From JAFDZV01 sp964455525 (GTDB lineage Bacteria; Bacteroidota; Ignavibacteria; OLB7): a stretch of 64,000 bases of DNA. The stretch's first letter is position 1, and each line of letters starts with the position of its first letter. Made by a program: the position numbers and the translations under genes. The stretch spans positions 310,001 to 374,000 of the forward strand of contig CAYVWR010000001.1 in the NCBI GenBank assembly GCA_964455525.1. Reading direction: 5' to 3'. Below the pieces are notes generated by a model. The model was not told the origin of the DNA, ran no database searches, and saw only the letters and a program-made list of their open reading frames with translations. Positions 10,231 through 19,602 of this stretch are shown one piece after another.

Positions 10231-13200
10231 ATGATCATTCTTCACGCCGGGTTTACAGATGGCCGCCTTTATCTCTGGGGGGAAGTCCCCCCGGAGGAAC
10301 GGCGAAGGCCCCGTAACAAGCCAGACCAAACCGTTCAGGGATCCGCCCCCCAGCCCTATCCGTACGCCGCCGATGCCACGGTGCTCCGTAAGGCATGCAC
10401 GATCGTGGAAGGGGTGCATCCTGCCGCGCACCGGCACCCTGCCGACGCGCTTATCTACATTCCAACGCTCGATGGAGCGCCAGTCCCCTCCTCACCCCTT
10501 ATCGCAGATGCCCCGGAATCACAGGCCCGGCCCATCCTACGCCCATTTACCATCAGCGCGGTGGAACTTCTTCCAGAAGAAGCCATCGCACTTCTATCGC
10601 CGACGATCGAGCACGGGCTGCTGGCACCAGGCGTGATAGCCGGATCGACGGTAACATTCTGGATGAAAGCCTTTCGGCTGGCCGTTGCACTGGTTGTACG
10701 GCAGCAGTTTCTGCCCGGACTTCTCTACGATGGCGAGCAGTACCAGGCATGCTGGGACCCGATCCTGGTGGGAACCATGACGGGACGGGCATCCAGACTT
10801 GCCCGGCACATGCCCGAAGCCTGCCGAGCATTGACGGTCGCAGGCTCCGCCCCTCCGAATACCGCATCCCGGACCCTGCTCGCCGAGTTCCTCGCGATGG
10901 CCGTGGACACCCTGGTTCTTCAAACGGTTTCACATACGGCCTCCCTGCCTCGCGCCCAGAGGCCTCCCGGAAGGCCCAGATTGCCTCTGGGGGCCTCCCT
11001 CAGCAGCCCCGATGAGCGCTGGCTGAGAGCACTGCACTCGGAATCCGGCCGGATATCCGGCACAGAGGCCGAGATGGAGGAACTGGCCGCACGTATTGCG
11101 GCATGGAAGCGCCCCCTTCTGACCTCAGCAGCAGCGCCGTTCCGGCTCTGCTTTCGTCTTGAAGAACCCCCGGAGATATCTTCCACTCATCACTCCAACC
11201 AGGATGGGGCCTGGAGTGTCCGCTATCTCCTGCAATCGACGGAGGACCCAAGTCTGCTTATCGACGTTGCCGATATCTGGACCGTGGAGAACGGACGGCG
11301 AAAACTTCCAGAGAGTCTCGGAGCAAATCCGCGCGAATATCTGCTGGCCGCACTCGGACGGGCATCCCGTCTGGTCCCCGAGATCGAAGCAAGCCTCAGA
11401 ACCCCTGCCCCCAATGGTTACGGGATCGATGCAACAGGAGCATATCGGTTCCTTCAGGAAGATGCGTGGCTGCTGGAGCAGGCGGGCTTCGGCGTCTTAC
11501 TGCCCGCCTGGTGGAGCCGCAGAGGGAGCAGGCAGCGGCTGACCGCACGCGCCACGGTTCAAAGCCCGAAGCTGACGGCCCATGCAGGCCTTACACTCGA
11601 CAGCATCGCACGAGTCGACTGGGATATTGCCCTGGGCGATCAACGGCTCTCGCTGGCTGATCTGCAACAGCTCTCAGGCCTGAAGGCCCCCCTGCTACGG
11701 ATGCGGGGCGAGTGGATGGAGCTGAATCCCGAGGAGATCGAGACAGCGCTTGCATACTGGAAAAAAAAGAAAGACCCCCATACACAGGTTCCGATCCGCG
11801 ACGTTGTCCGCATGGCGCTGGGAGCGATACCGGCACCGGGAGGAATGGAGCTTGGGGCGGTTGAGGCAACCGGCATAGTCCAGGAGATGCTGGCACAGCT
11901 CAACGGAACCAGACCCCCACTGACGCTCCCACCACCTTCCGGCTTTCATGGAACCCTGCGCCCCTATCAGGAGCGCGGTTATGCGTGGCTCGCGTTCCTT
12001 CGCTCGCTCGGGTTCGGGGCCTGCCTGGCCGATGATATGGGCCTGGGCAAGACCATCCAGACGCTCGCCCTGCTACAGCAAGACTGGGAGAGAGGGACCA
12101 CAGGCCCCGCGCTTCTCGTCTGCCCCACATCGGTGATGGGAAACTGGCGCAAGGAAGCAGAACGGTTCACCCCTGAACTGCCGGTGATGATGCACCACGG
12201 CATCGCCAGAAAGAAGGATGCCACTTTTGCCCGCGAAGCGAAACGCTCCGCACTGGTGGTTACCAGCTACCCGCTCCTGCACCGCGATGCGGCGCTGCTG
12301 GCAACGGTTCCATGGAGCGGCATCATCCTGGACGAAGCACAGAACATCAAAAATCCAGACACCAGGCAGGCCAGAGCCGCACGCGCGCTGAAAGCCGGCT
12401 ATCGTATAGCACTGACCGGCACACCGGTCGAGAACCACGTCGGCGATCTCTGGTCGATCATGGAGTTTCTCAACCCCGGCTTTCTTGGATCGCATGCAGC
12501 ATTCAAGCGCGCCTTCTTCCTGCCAATTCAGGTCGATCATGATCCCGATGCCACAGAGCGCCTGAAAAAACTGACCGGACCGTTCATTCTCCGCAGATTG
12601 AAGACCGATCGCTCGATCATCACCGATCTGCCGCAGAAACAGGAGATGAAGGTCTTCTGCACACTGACCAGAGAACAGGCCTCGCTCTACAAGGCAGTAG
12701 TGGACGAGATGACCGGCGAGCTTGATGATGCCGAAGGCATTCAGCGCAAGGGAATGGTGCTGGCAGGCCTCTCGAAACTCAAACAGGTCTGCAATCACCC
12801 GGCACAGTTTCTTGGCGACAACTCCGCTATCGCCGGACGCTCCGGCAAGCTTGACAGGCTGACCGAGATGCTGGAGGAGGCAATCGCCGCAGGCGATCGT
12901 GCGCTCGTCTTCACCCAATTCGCCGAGATGGGAACGATCATCAAACGGCACCTTCAGGAGACCTTTGCTGTGGAGGCGCTCTTTCTGCATGGCGCAACCC
13001 CGATACAACAACGCAACAGGATGGTAGAACGCTTTCAGGCGGATGCCGATGCCCCCCCGATTTTCATTCTATCGCTCAAGGCCGGTGGAAGCGGGTTGAA
13101 CCTGACGGCAGCGGCCCATGTGTTCCATTTCGACCGATGGTGGAATCCGGCCGTGGAAAATCAGGCAACCGACCGCGCCTTCCGCATAGGGCAGCAACGG

Positions 13201-13383
13201 AACGTGCAGGTACACAAGTTCGTGTGTGCCGGGACTGTGGAGGAGAAGATCGATGAGATGATAGAACGAAAACAGGAGATCGCATCCAACATCGTCGGCA
13301 GCGGCGAAGGATGGCTCACCCAGCTTTCGACCACCGAACTCAAACAGATACTGGCCTTGCGTATGGACGCGCTGGGAGAATAA
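10231..13383 (+). CDS. SNF2-family DEAD/DEAH-box helicase
   Basis: A 1,050-residue ATP-dependent nucleic-acid translocase. The N-terminal 500 residues are the variable region typical of bacterial SNF2 proteins. The motor follows: PYQERGYAWLAFL (Q-like region), ADDMGLGKTIQTLALL (Walker A), LVVTSYPLLHRD, ILDEAQNIKN (Walker B), ALTGTPVEN (motif III), then the second RecA lobe with FTQFAEMG, LFLHGATP, SLKAGGSGLNLTAA and DRWWNPAVENQATDRAFRIGQ (motifs IV-VI). I prefer the ATG at 10231 (MIILHAGFTDGRLYLWGE) because the residues upstream look non-coding; a start at 10144 is possible. Its stop lies 4 bases before a SWIM-domain gene, a common pairing. Confidence 0.92.
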   Translation: MIILHAGFTDGRLYLWGEVPPEERRRPRNKPDQTVQGSAPQPYPYAADATVLRKACTIVEGVHPAAHRHPADALIYIPTLDGAPVPSSPLIADAPESQARPILRPFTISAVELLPEEAIALLSPTIEHGLLAPGVIAGSTVTFWMKAFRLAVALVVRQQFLPGLLYDGEQYQACWDPILVGTMTGRASRLARHMPEACRALTVAGSAPPNTASRTLLAEFLAMAVDTLVLQTVSHTASLPRAQRPPGRPRLPLGASLSSPDERWLRALHSESGRISGTEAEMEELAARIAAWKRPLLTSAAAPFRLCFRLEEPPEISSTHHSNQDGAWSVRYLLQSTEDPSLLIDVADIWTVENGRRKLPESLGANPREYLLAALGRASRLVPEIEASLRTPAPNGYGIDATGAYRFLQEDAWLLEQAGFGVLLPAWWSRRGSRQRLTARATVQSPKLTAHAGLTLDSIARVDWDIALGDQRLSLADLQQLSGLKAPLLRMRGEWMELNPEEIETALAYWKKKKDPHTQVPIRDVVRMALGAIPAPGGMELGAVEATGIVQEMLAQLNGTRPPLTLPPPSGFHGTLRPYQERGYAWLAFLRSLGFGACLADDMGLGKTIQTLALLQQDWERGTTGPALLVCPTSVMGNWRKEAERFTPELPVMMHHGIARKKDATFAREAKRSALVVTSYPLLHRDAALLATVPWSGIILDEAQNIKNPDTRQARAARALKAGYRIALTGTPVENHVGDLWSIMEFLNPGFLGSHAAFKRAFFLPIQVDHDPDATERLKKLTGPFILRRLKTDRSIITDLPQKQEMKVFCTLTREQASLYKAVVDEMTGELDDAEGIQRKGMVLAGLSKLKQVCNHPAQFLGDNSAIAGRSGKLDRLTEMLEEAIAAGDRALVFTQFAEMGTIIKRHLQETFAVEALFLHGATPIQQRNRMVERFQADADAPPIFILSLKAGGSGLNLTAAAHVFHFDRWWNPAVENQATDRAFRIGQQRNVQVHKFVCAGTVEEKIDEMIERKQEIASNIVGSGEGWLTQLSTTELKQILALRMDALGE

Positions 13384-13387
13384 TGCT

Positions 13388-14254
13388 ATGAACCACGATT
13401 GGGATTCCAGGTATTCAAAGCCACCCATCGCCGCAGGAGGCATACGATCCCGCTCGCAGCATGGATCGTTCGGCGAGAACTGGTGGGCAAAGCGATGGAT
13501 AAGCCTGCTGGAACGCTTTAATCTTGCCACCCGCCTTACCCGTGGCCGATCCTATGCCCGGAAAGGGCATGTGATCGCGATTGATATCGGCAAAGGGAGC
13601 ATAACCGCGCAGGTACAAGGCTCGGGTAGAATTCCCTACATCGTAACGATCGAAGTAGCAACGCTCCCGGCAGAGCAATGGGATACGCTGGCCAATGCAC
13701 TTTCGCAGCAGGCGATCTTTGCCGCCCGCCTGCTGGCAGGCGAGATGCCGGACGATATCGAGGAGGTATTTCGTGATACCGGCATATCGCTCCTCCCGGA
13801 AACGATGCAGGACATTCAGACCGATTGCACCTGCCTGGACTGGGCCAATCCCTGCAAACATATCGCGGCGGTATACTATCTGCTCGGCGAGGAGTTCGAC
13901 CGCGACCCGTTCCTGATCTTCAGGCTGCGTGGGATCGAGCGGGAACAGTTGATGGAAAAACTGGCACCTGCCACCGGCCCTGCAAACTCCGGGAACATAC
14001 ATGCACCAACACTCCCCCCGGAAGAACTGCGCGCCGATCCGGCACTCTTCTGGGGATCGAACCTGTACCCGGCCGAGGACACTGCCGAGTTGCGAACGCC
14101 TCCCGTGCCGGCAGCACTGCCACGGCAGCTTGGCCCGCTCCCCTTCTGGCGCGCCACAGAGTCCCTCCACGATACACTCGTGCCGCTGTATATAGCCGCA
14201 TCCACCTACACGCTAGGGGACATTATGCCGGATAAGCCCGCAATACCTGAATAA
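13388..14254 (+). CDS. SWIM zinc-finger protein, SNF2 partner
   Basis: A 288-residue protein with a SWIM zinc-binding motif (CTCLDWANPCKHIAAVYYLL, about residues 143-162: CxC, then CxH). The N-terminal part (SFGENWWAKRWISLLERF, TRGRSYARKGHV) is typical of the SWIM proteins paired with bacterial SNF2 helicases. SWIM domains bind DNA or protein. The start follows the helicase stop by 4 bases, so the two are almost certainly co-translated. The pair is thought to act in DNA repair or chromosome maintenance, but its role is not established. Confidence 0.9.
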   Translation: MNHDWDSRYSKPPIAAGGIRSRSQHGSFGENWWAKRWISLLERFNLATRLTRGRSYARKGHVIAIDIGKGSITAQVQGSGRIPYIVTIEVATLPAEQWDTLANALSQQAIFAARLLAGEMPDDIEEVFRDTGISLLPETMQDIQTDCTCLDWANPCKHIAAVYYLLGEEFDRDPFLIFRLRGIEREQLMEKLAPATGPANSGNIHAPTLPPEELRADPALFWGSNLYPAEDTAELRTPPVPAALPRQLGPLPFWRATESLHDTLVPLYIAASTYTLGDIMPDKPAIPE

Positions 14255-14283
14255 CGCCGGGCACGATTACACCAGCCGATCAT

Positions 14284-14306
14284 GATCGTGCAGGTTCAGC
14301 ACGATC
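14284..14306 (+). terminator. Possible hairpin terminator after the SWIM gene
   Basis: GATCGTGC (14284-14291) and its complement GCACGATC (14299-14306) with a 7-base loop, 30 bases after the stop. There is no proper T-run, so termination is uncertain. The rest of the gap to 14639 shows nothing further. Confidence 0.35.
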
Positions 14307-14639
14307 GGGAACTGCTCAACTCGTTTTCCATTGCGGCAGCCCCATCCTTTGCATGCATTTCTTCTGTGTGCGGAACGATCGCATCAAGATATCTGGTGCT
14401 ACTGTAAGTCCTGCCCGATTTCGTATACTCCCGCTGCCGGTGCGGAAACAGGTACCCTCCGCACCATTCTCCCCCAAGGCATTTTTCCTCCGACCTCTCG
14501 TGCATAACCGCAGTATGAGCAGCACCATCATGGCATGACGCCATCGCGTCACGCCAGATAGTGGCGCCAGGACTCTGCATCTACCGTACGAAGCCGGACG
14601 AGGCGGCAGCACTCATCATCCAACACAGGAGAATCTTCC

Positions 14640-16349
14640 ATGGCATTCGGAGATCTTTCGCGGCAACCCGATATCGTGATCATCATCACCGACCAGCAGA
14701 GCGCGCACCCACACTGGCCAAAGGGCTGGGAGGAGGAAAATCTTCCGGCAATGCGCCGTCTGAAGATGAACGGGCTCACCTTCGATCGCGCCTATACCAA
14801 CTCCTGTACCTGCTCCCCAAGCCGCACAACGTTATTCACCGGACTATACCCGGCACAGCATACGGCGATCGAGGTGCTGGAGTTCGATCATATGCACCAG
14901 CGTAGCGGAAACACCGCCACCACGGTCAAGGAGCGGCGACAGCGTGGATTATCGAGCACCATGCAGAATATGGCGAAGATGATGAGGAGTGCTGGCTATA
15001 ACGTGATCTACAAGGGAAAATGGCACCTGACCAAGCCGGTCCAGTTCAGCACAACGCTCGGGCAGAAGTACTGGACCGAGGCCGATTCGCTTCATATCGC
15101 CGAGCGTTGGGGCTTCGATGGCTGGGGGATGCCCGATGCAGGCGATAATCTCGCCATCGCCAATATGGGAGGCGGCACTACCAACAATGACGGACGCTTT
15201 ATCGACGGACATGGACAGTCGGCAAAATATGGCTACCTGCCAACAGAGATCACCGAACGCCAGAGCGTGCTTCACTTCCTTCGGAATTACGATTCCGAGA
15301 AGCCCTTCTGCCTGATCGTCTCGCTGGTCAATCCGCACGATGTTCTGGCATATCCTGGCACCGGGCAGGCATACGTGCAGATCGATGGCAAACAGGTGCC
15401 ACTCTATCAGGCCGGAGGCTACAACTACGATGCATTCAAGGATCTCCCTATCGACCTGCCTCCCACCGTCAACGAATCGCTCGATACAAAGCCCAAAGTT
15501 CAGGCCGAGTTCCGAAAGTTGAGCAACGTGGGGAACGGCCCGATAACCGAGGAGGACACCGAAACGCAGCTTGGCTACTGCCGGTTCTATGCCTATCTCA
15601 ATACGGTGGTGGACCGCGAGATCATGCGGGTGCTCGATGCACTCGATGAAACCGGCCGCACCCCCGATACCATGATCTTCCGCATCAGCGACCATGGCGA
15701 TATGGCGATGTCGCACGGCCGCCAGCGCCAGAAGATGTTCAACGTCTATCAGGAAACCTTGAACGTGCCACTTGTCATCTCCAACCCTCTCCTCTTCCCG
15801 CACCCTCAGAGCACCGACTCGCTTGCCTCCCTTATCGACATCATGCCGACGCTGGCAACCATCGCCGGCGTTCCGCATCCAGGCGATTGGATCTTCAAGG
15901 GAAAGGATCTCACACCAATCATCCAGAACCCGAAGGCCAGCGTACAGAACTTCGTTCACTTCACCTACGAAGACCTCTACTTCTATGTCCCCGGCGCAAA
16001 CCACATCCGCTGCATCACCGAAACGGAATGGAAGTACGCGGTCTACTACGATGTCTACGATGGCACACAGCCGGAATACGAACTCTACGATCTATCAGCC
16101 GATCCTCTGGAGAGAGTGAACCTTGCCTACCCGTCGGTCTTTGACTCGCTTCCACCAAAGGAACAGCAACGCGTGCAGGCCGAGCGGCAGAGGCTTCACA
16201 GCAAGCTCACGCTCGCGATGGATTCGCTCGGCACCACGCCAGATATGATCGTCTGGCCGAAGCACTCCGGCTACGACCCGACGGCATCAACCGATCTGCC
16301 AAAAAACAGCCCGTATAAGGAAACGGTTGCCGAGACAATAACGTCCTGA
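14640..16349 (+). CDS. Type I sulfatase
   Basis: A 569-residue arylsulfatase-superfamily enzyme that hydrolyses sulfate esters. The N-terminus has the metal-binding DIVIIITDQQ (Asp18). C58-S-P-S-R62 is the Cys-type sulfatase signature whose Cys becomes formylglycine. Also present are KWHL (about 125), and SDHGDMAMSHGR near 360 with further metal ligands. No signal peptide is seen, so it is cytosolic unless exported another way. No formylglycine-generating enzyme or sulfated-glycan genes are nearby. The substrate cannot be deduced; the family includes choline-, aryl- and glycan sulfatases. Confidence 0.9.
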   Translation: MAFGDLSRQPDIVIIITDQQSAHPHWPKGWEEENLPAMRRLKMNGLTFDRAYTNSCTCSPSRTTLFTGLYPAQHTAIEVLEFDHMHQRSGNTATTVKERRQRGLSSTMQNMAKMMRSAGYNVIYKGKWHLTKPVQFSTTLGQKYWTEADSLHIAERWGFDGWGMPDAGDNLAIANMGGGTTNNDGRFIDGHGQSAKYGYLPTEITERQSVLHFLRNYDSEKPFCLIVSLVNPHDVLAYPGTGQAYVQIDGKQVPLYQAGGYNYDAFKDLPIDLPPTVNESLDTKPKVQAEFRKLSNVGNGPITEEDTETQLGYCRFYAYLNTVVDREIMRVLDALDETGRTPDTMIFRISDHGDMAMSHGRQRQKMFNVYQETLNVPLVISNPLLFPHPQSTDSLASLIDIMPTLATIAGVPHPGDWIFKGKDLTPIIQNPKASVQNFVHFTYEDLYFYVPGANHIRCITETEWKYAVYYDVYDGTQPEYELYDLSADPLERVNLAYPSVFDSLPPKEQQRVQAERQRLHSKLTLAMDSLGTTPDMIVWPKHSGYDPTASTDLPKNSPYKETVAETITS

Positions 16350-16366
16350 TCGCCAACGAAACCGCA

Positions 16367-16405
16367 GCAGGGCGGTGGCCGCCATCTCTCCGGCCACTGC
16401 CCTGC
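16367..16405 (+). terminator. Terminator after the sulfatase gene
   Basis: A 14-bp stem with one G-T pair (16367-16380 with 16392-16405). A second small hairpin (GGCGGGACCGCC, near 16414) and a T-rich stretch follow. Confidence 0.7.
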
Positions 16406-17241
16406 CATTGTACGGCGGGACCGCCTTCTCTTTGAATTCTTTTATAGATGTTTCCACTCTGCCATGGCCCAACCCGGCAGCTACCGCTGCCTACGCATTT
16501 CGCTCTCGGCAGAAACGAGGCACACCTATATCCCCCACAGAGACATCTCCGACTACGGAGGCATCGACTACAGCCGCCGATGCCTGCACTCGACATTGAA
16601 GGATCTCAGCCCTGCCGAATTCAAGGAGATATCGCTTGAAAAGAATCATTTCCACCGCAGAGCAAATGGCGCACGATCATCATTGGACCTATACAAAATT
16701 CGCAACGTATTATACGTAATACCCGATCCCACAAAACGACACGACGACGCCCAAAGAACTTGTCGAGACGATCCCCCGCGTGCGCGGCACACTCGGAGCA
16801 ACGCGCCGTAGGACTTCTTAGAAGACAGGGTACACAAAGATGTACCCCAAAAAAAATTATGACGATCACATTAATATCAATAACTTACCACCGTAACTGA
16901 ATAACCGAAAGATTTCATCCCGCCCCCTACTACCGTTCGCGAAGATTTCCAGAGCACATGCTCTCCCGAGAGGCCACCCCCGGTCATCTCCGTTCATATT
17001 CATTACTGAACAGATATATGGGGTTTAACCCTGATCGAGCGCTGCCTTGTCAAAGGCAACCATACATGCCGGGAGCGGATCAATACATCTCAGCATCTCA
17101 TCAACATCATCTCAAAGCTTTCCGGCGATATACTATCACAACCTCCCCCCCAATAGTCAGCGCATCCAAAAATTTTCGGGATACAATGTCCAACCTCCCC
17201 CCCTGGTAATAATCACTATCAATTATTGACGAGGAATTGCT
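16406..17241. other. Intergenic region upstream of the biosynthetic cluster
   Basis: More than 800 bases with no supported gene. It holds the GTACA palindrome at 16828 followed by eight A, then an AT-richer stretch up to the next start. A long, possibly regulated leader for the heptad-repeat gene is the simplest reading. Confidence 0.45.
16828..16847. promoter_or_regulatory. GGGTACA-CAAAGA-TGTACCC palindrome, copy 2
   Basis: Perfect 7-bp arms around CAAAGA, identical over 20 bases to copy 3 at 27948. It ends 394 bases before the start of the heptad-repeat gene; copy 1 ends 393 bases before its gene. The following A-run does not make it a plus-strand terminator. Confidence 0.55.
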
Positions 17242-17730
17242 ATGAGCGTTGAACAAACGGGTGGAAAATGGGCCAAACAGAGCGATCTCACGTATGAACG
17301 TCAGCTCACCGAGGACGATCTGAGTGATCTCGTGGACATCCAGGGATTGGCGGCCTCTTTGAAAGGCGCCATCGCGTCGTTGCGCGGTGCCTCCGCTTCA
17401 TTATTGCAGGGCGCCGGCTCATTGCGCGGCGCGGTCGCCTCTCTCCAGGGAAACGCTGCCTCCGTCCGAGGGGTTGCCGCCTCGGTACGCGGTTCGGTCG
17501 GCTCGGTACGGGGTGTTGCCGCTTCGATGCGCGGCGCTGTGGGGTCGGTGGCCGGTGTTGCGGGATCAATGCGCGGCGCTGCCGGATCGGTGAGAGGGAT
17601 CGGCGCTTCGATGCGCGGCGCGGTTGGATCGGTAGCCGGTGTTAGCGCTTCGCTGCGCGGCGCGGTCGCTTCGGTCAGGGATGCTGCGGCGTCGCTTCGC
17701 ACTATCGGCACAGCATCCGAGGGGGGCTAA
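17242..17730 (+). CDS. Heptad-repeat protein with leader-like N-terminus
   Basis: A 162-residue protein, first gene of the biosynthetic cluster, with a GAGGA site 8 bases before the ATG. Residues 1-35 are polar and acidic and contain LTYERQLTEDDLSDLVDIQG, which resembles leader peptides of ribosomally made, modified peptides. Residues 39-154 are 16 uninterrupted seven-residue repeats plus a partial one, of the form S-[L/V/M]-[R/K/Q/A]-[G/Q/D]-x-x-[A/G], with no Cys, Trp or Pro. No homologue comes to mind. It could be a multi-core precursor, an amphipathic scaffold or a fibre-like structural protein. Its place at the head of the plus-strand arm supports a link with the cluster but does not prove it. 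Confidence 0.7.
   Translation: MSVEQTGGKWAKQSDLTYERQLTEDDLSDLVDIQGLAASLKGAIASLRGASASLLQGAGSLRGAVASLQGNAASVRGVAASVRGSVGSVRGVAASMRGAVGSVAGVAGSMRGAAGSVRGIGASMRGAVGSVAGVSASLRGAVASVRDAAASLRTIGTASEGG
17356..17703 (+). repeat. 21-bp coding repeat array (heptads)
   Basis: About 16.5 in-frame units of 21 bp encoding the S-x-R-G-x-x-A heptads. The DNA units vary (TCGTTGCGCGGCGCGGTC-like), and the third-position variation indicates selection on the protein sequence. It is not a CRISPR or a recent satellite. Confidence 0.8.
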
Positions 17731-17841
17731 GCCGGACAGTTACACAATCCGCCCATTGTGCATTGGTGGTGCCGTCGGCGCGCATTTCGCCGCACCGGGT
17801 CGAGAACAAAAGCCATCAGACACTTAGCCGCGTTGATCCAT

Positions 17842-19602
17842 ATGAATATGCATGAGATAATCCATCACCCTCCACGCATTATTGATGCGACCCTGCGAGA
17901 AGGAACGCAAGCCCCCGGAGTTCGCTTCGGTGAACAGGAAAGTGTGGAGATCGCACGCGCCCTGGTGTCGCTCGGGGTCGATATGATCGAGTGCGGTCAT
18001 CCACTATCGAGCGAGGTGGAAGCACGGCGTGTACGCTCGGTGGTCGCAGCCAGCGGTTCGACACCCGTACTTGCTCATGCGCGAGCACGTCGTGAGGACA
18101 TAGACAGCGTGAAGGCAGCCGGTGCACAATGGGTTGGTATTTTTGTAGGCATCAACGAGATCTCCCGACGATGCCGCGTCCGCTTCGAGCGGTCGAAAGA
18201 GGAGATGATCCGCGAATCGGTACGCCATGCCAAGGACCTCGGTCTACAGGTACGGTTTACGATCGAAGATGGCAGCCGAACCAGTTGGCGCGAGCTTGCC
18301 GAGGGCTACAGCGCAGCGCTGGACACAGGCGCCGATCGAATATGCTTCGCCGACACCGTGGGCCTCCTTTGCCCCTGGGAAACGGAGGAACTCGTCGCAC
18401 GCATCTGTCGCGAATTCGGCGGGCAGGAGAGACTGGAAGTTCATTTTCACGACGATCGTGGCATGGCCAACGCCAACGCGCTCAGCGCTGCCCGTGCGGG
18501 GGCAGGTTGGATCTCGGCATCCGTGAACGGTATCGGCGAGCGATGCGGAATTTCGGACACCGTCACGCTCCTAGCAAATTTCCACGCTCTACAGTGGCGT
18601 GCCCTGTGCGGCAACAACATCCTTCAGAGTGTCAGCCGGCTCGTGCAGGCCCACTCGCGGCTCAAACCCGATCCATGGCGGCCTATCACCGGCGCAAACG
18701 CGTTCACCCACGTCTCGAAGCTGCATCGGCGCGCAGCCGAACGCGATGAGTCGGCATATTCGTGGATCGCGCCCGCAACGCTCAACCGTACAAGCAATAC
18801 CGAGCCCGCCATTTTGCCCCTCCTGAGAGCGGACCTCATCAACAACCCGGAGATCATTTCCGCCACCGAGCTGCGGCACCATCGCCATGGACCCGGCGAT
18901 CGGTTTGTTATGCTGGACGATCGCGTCGTGCCCGATGCGCGCCAGTATTGCATCGTTCGCAGCATTCCCGAGATGGATGACTACGGCCCCGGACACGTCG
19001 ACAGGCATCGTCATACCGTCGACAGCACATTTCTATTCATCGGAAACGGCGCCGGGCTGGCCGGACTCACCGTGGAGGTCTCCCTGGGCGACGAGAGCTT
19101 CGTGGTGGAAAGCCCGAAGAGTGTCTTTATTCCGTCGGGCGTCGCCCATAGTTACCGCGTCCTTGCAGGCGCAGGGTTGTTCATCAACTATGTGCTGGCG
19201 GGAGAGTACAACTCCAGTCTGCTCGACGATGCCGACATTCCGGGGATTGGTACGGCAACGACGCAGAGGCCCACAGCCACCGCAGCGGAAACCAACGGCC
19301 ATATCAAGCCGCTGCGCCCCGAGGTGCTGCCGAGCGATGCAACCAGACGGGCGCTGGATTTTCTGGCGGCCTATATCGAGAACCGTATGCCGGGCACGGC
19401 CATTACGATGTCCACGCATCTCCTCGACGTGCTCGACTCGCTTATGTTCCTCGACCTGTTTCTATTCATCGAAGGAGCATATGGGGAATCGGTGTCGCTC
19501 GACGAGGTGGCAGCCTATACGACCTTTGGAGAAGTGGCGGAATATCTGGGAACACTACAAGGCAAGGAGATGGAATCGGAATGTGTGGTATTGCGGGCGT
19601 GA
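17842..19602 (+). CDS. HMGL-like / cupin / acyl-carrier-protein fusion
   Basis: A 586-residue, three-domain enzyme. Residues 10-290 are a DRE-TIM metallolyase (isopropylmalate/homocitrate synthase, HMG-CoA lyase superfamily): DATLREGTQ at 15-23, VHFHDDRGMANA with the metal HxH, and NGIGERCG. These enzymes condense an acyl thioester with a 2-oxo acid, or cleave the reverse. Residues about 340-450 form a cupin (HRHTVDSTFLF, then SVFIPSGVAHSYRV). Residues about 490-575 are an acyl carrier protein with LDVLDSLMFLDL, where Ser533 would carry phosphopantetheine. The ATG at 17842 is the first in frame before the domain; the ribosome site is weak. The gene overlaps the next by 22 bases. The fusion implies an acid made or held on its own carrier. 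Known homologues act in leucine, lysine and some natural-product pathways. Confidence 0.8.
   Translation: MNMHEIIHHPPRIIDATLREGTQAPGVRFGEQESVEIARALVSLGVDMIECGHPLSSEVEARRVRSVVAASGSTPVLAHARARREDIDSVKAAGAQWVGIFVGINEISRRCRVRFERSKEEMIRESVRHAKDLGLQVRFTIEDGSRTSWRELAEGYSAALDTGADRICFADTVGLLCPWETEELVARICREFGGQERLEVHFHDDRGMANANALSAARAGAGWISASVNGIGERCGISDTVTLLANFHALQWRALCGNNILQSVSRLVQAHSRLKPDPWRPITGANAFTHVSKLHRRAAERDESAYSWIAPATLNRTSNTEPAILPLLRADLINNPEIISATELRHHRHGPGDRFVMLDDRVVPDARQYCIVRSIPEMDDYGPGHVDRHRHTVDSTFLFIGNGAGLAGLTVEVSLGDESFVVESPKSVFIPSGVAHSYRVLAGAGLFINYVLAGEYNSSLLDDADIPGIGTATTQRPTATAAETNGHIKPLRPEVLPSDATRRALDFLAAYIENRMPGTAITMSTHLLDVLDSLMFLDLFLFIEGAYGESVSLDEVAAYTTFGEVAEYLGTLQGKEMESECVVLRA

Noticed and set aside
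12073..13011. 312-codon open frame antisense to the SNF2 helicase
   Set aside because: The helicase motifs are unambiguous on the plus strand; the antisense frame has no domain.
14949..16004. 351-codon open frame antisense to the sulfatase
   Set aside because: The sulfatase has its catalytic signature. The antisense frame is a shadow rich in Glu, Val and His.
17356..17703. Regular 21-bp repeats as a CRISPR or satellite array
   Set aside because: Units are in frame, vary at third positions, and have no alternating spacers. It is a protein repeat.
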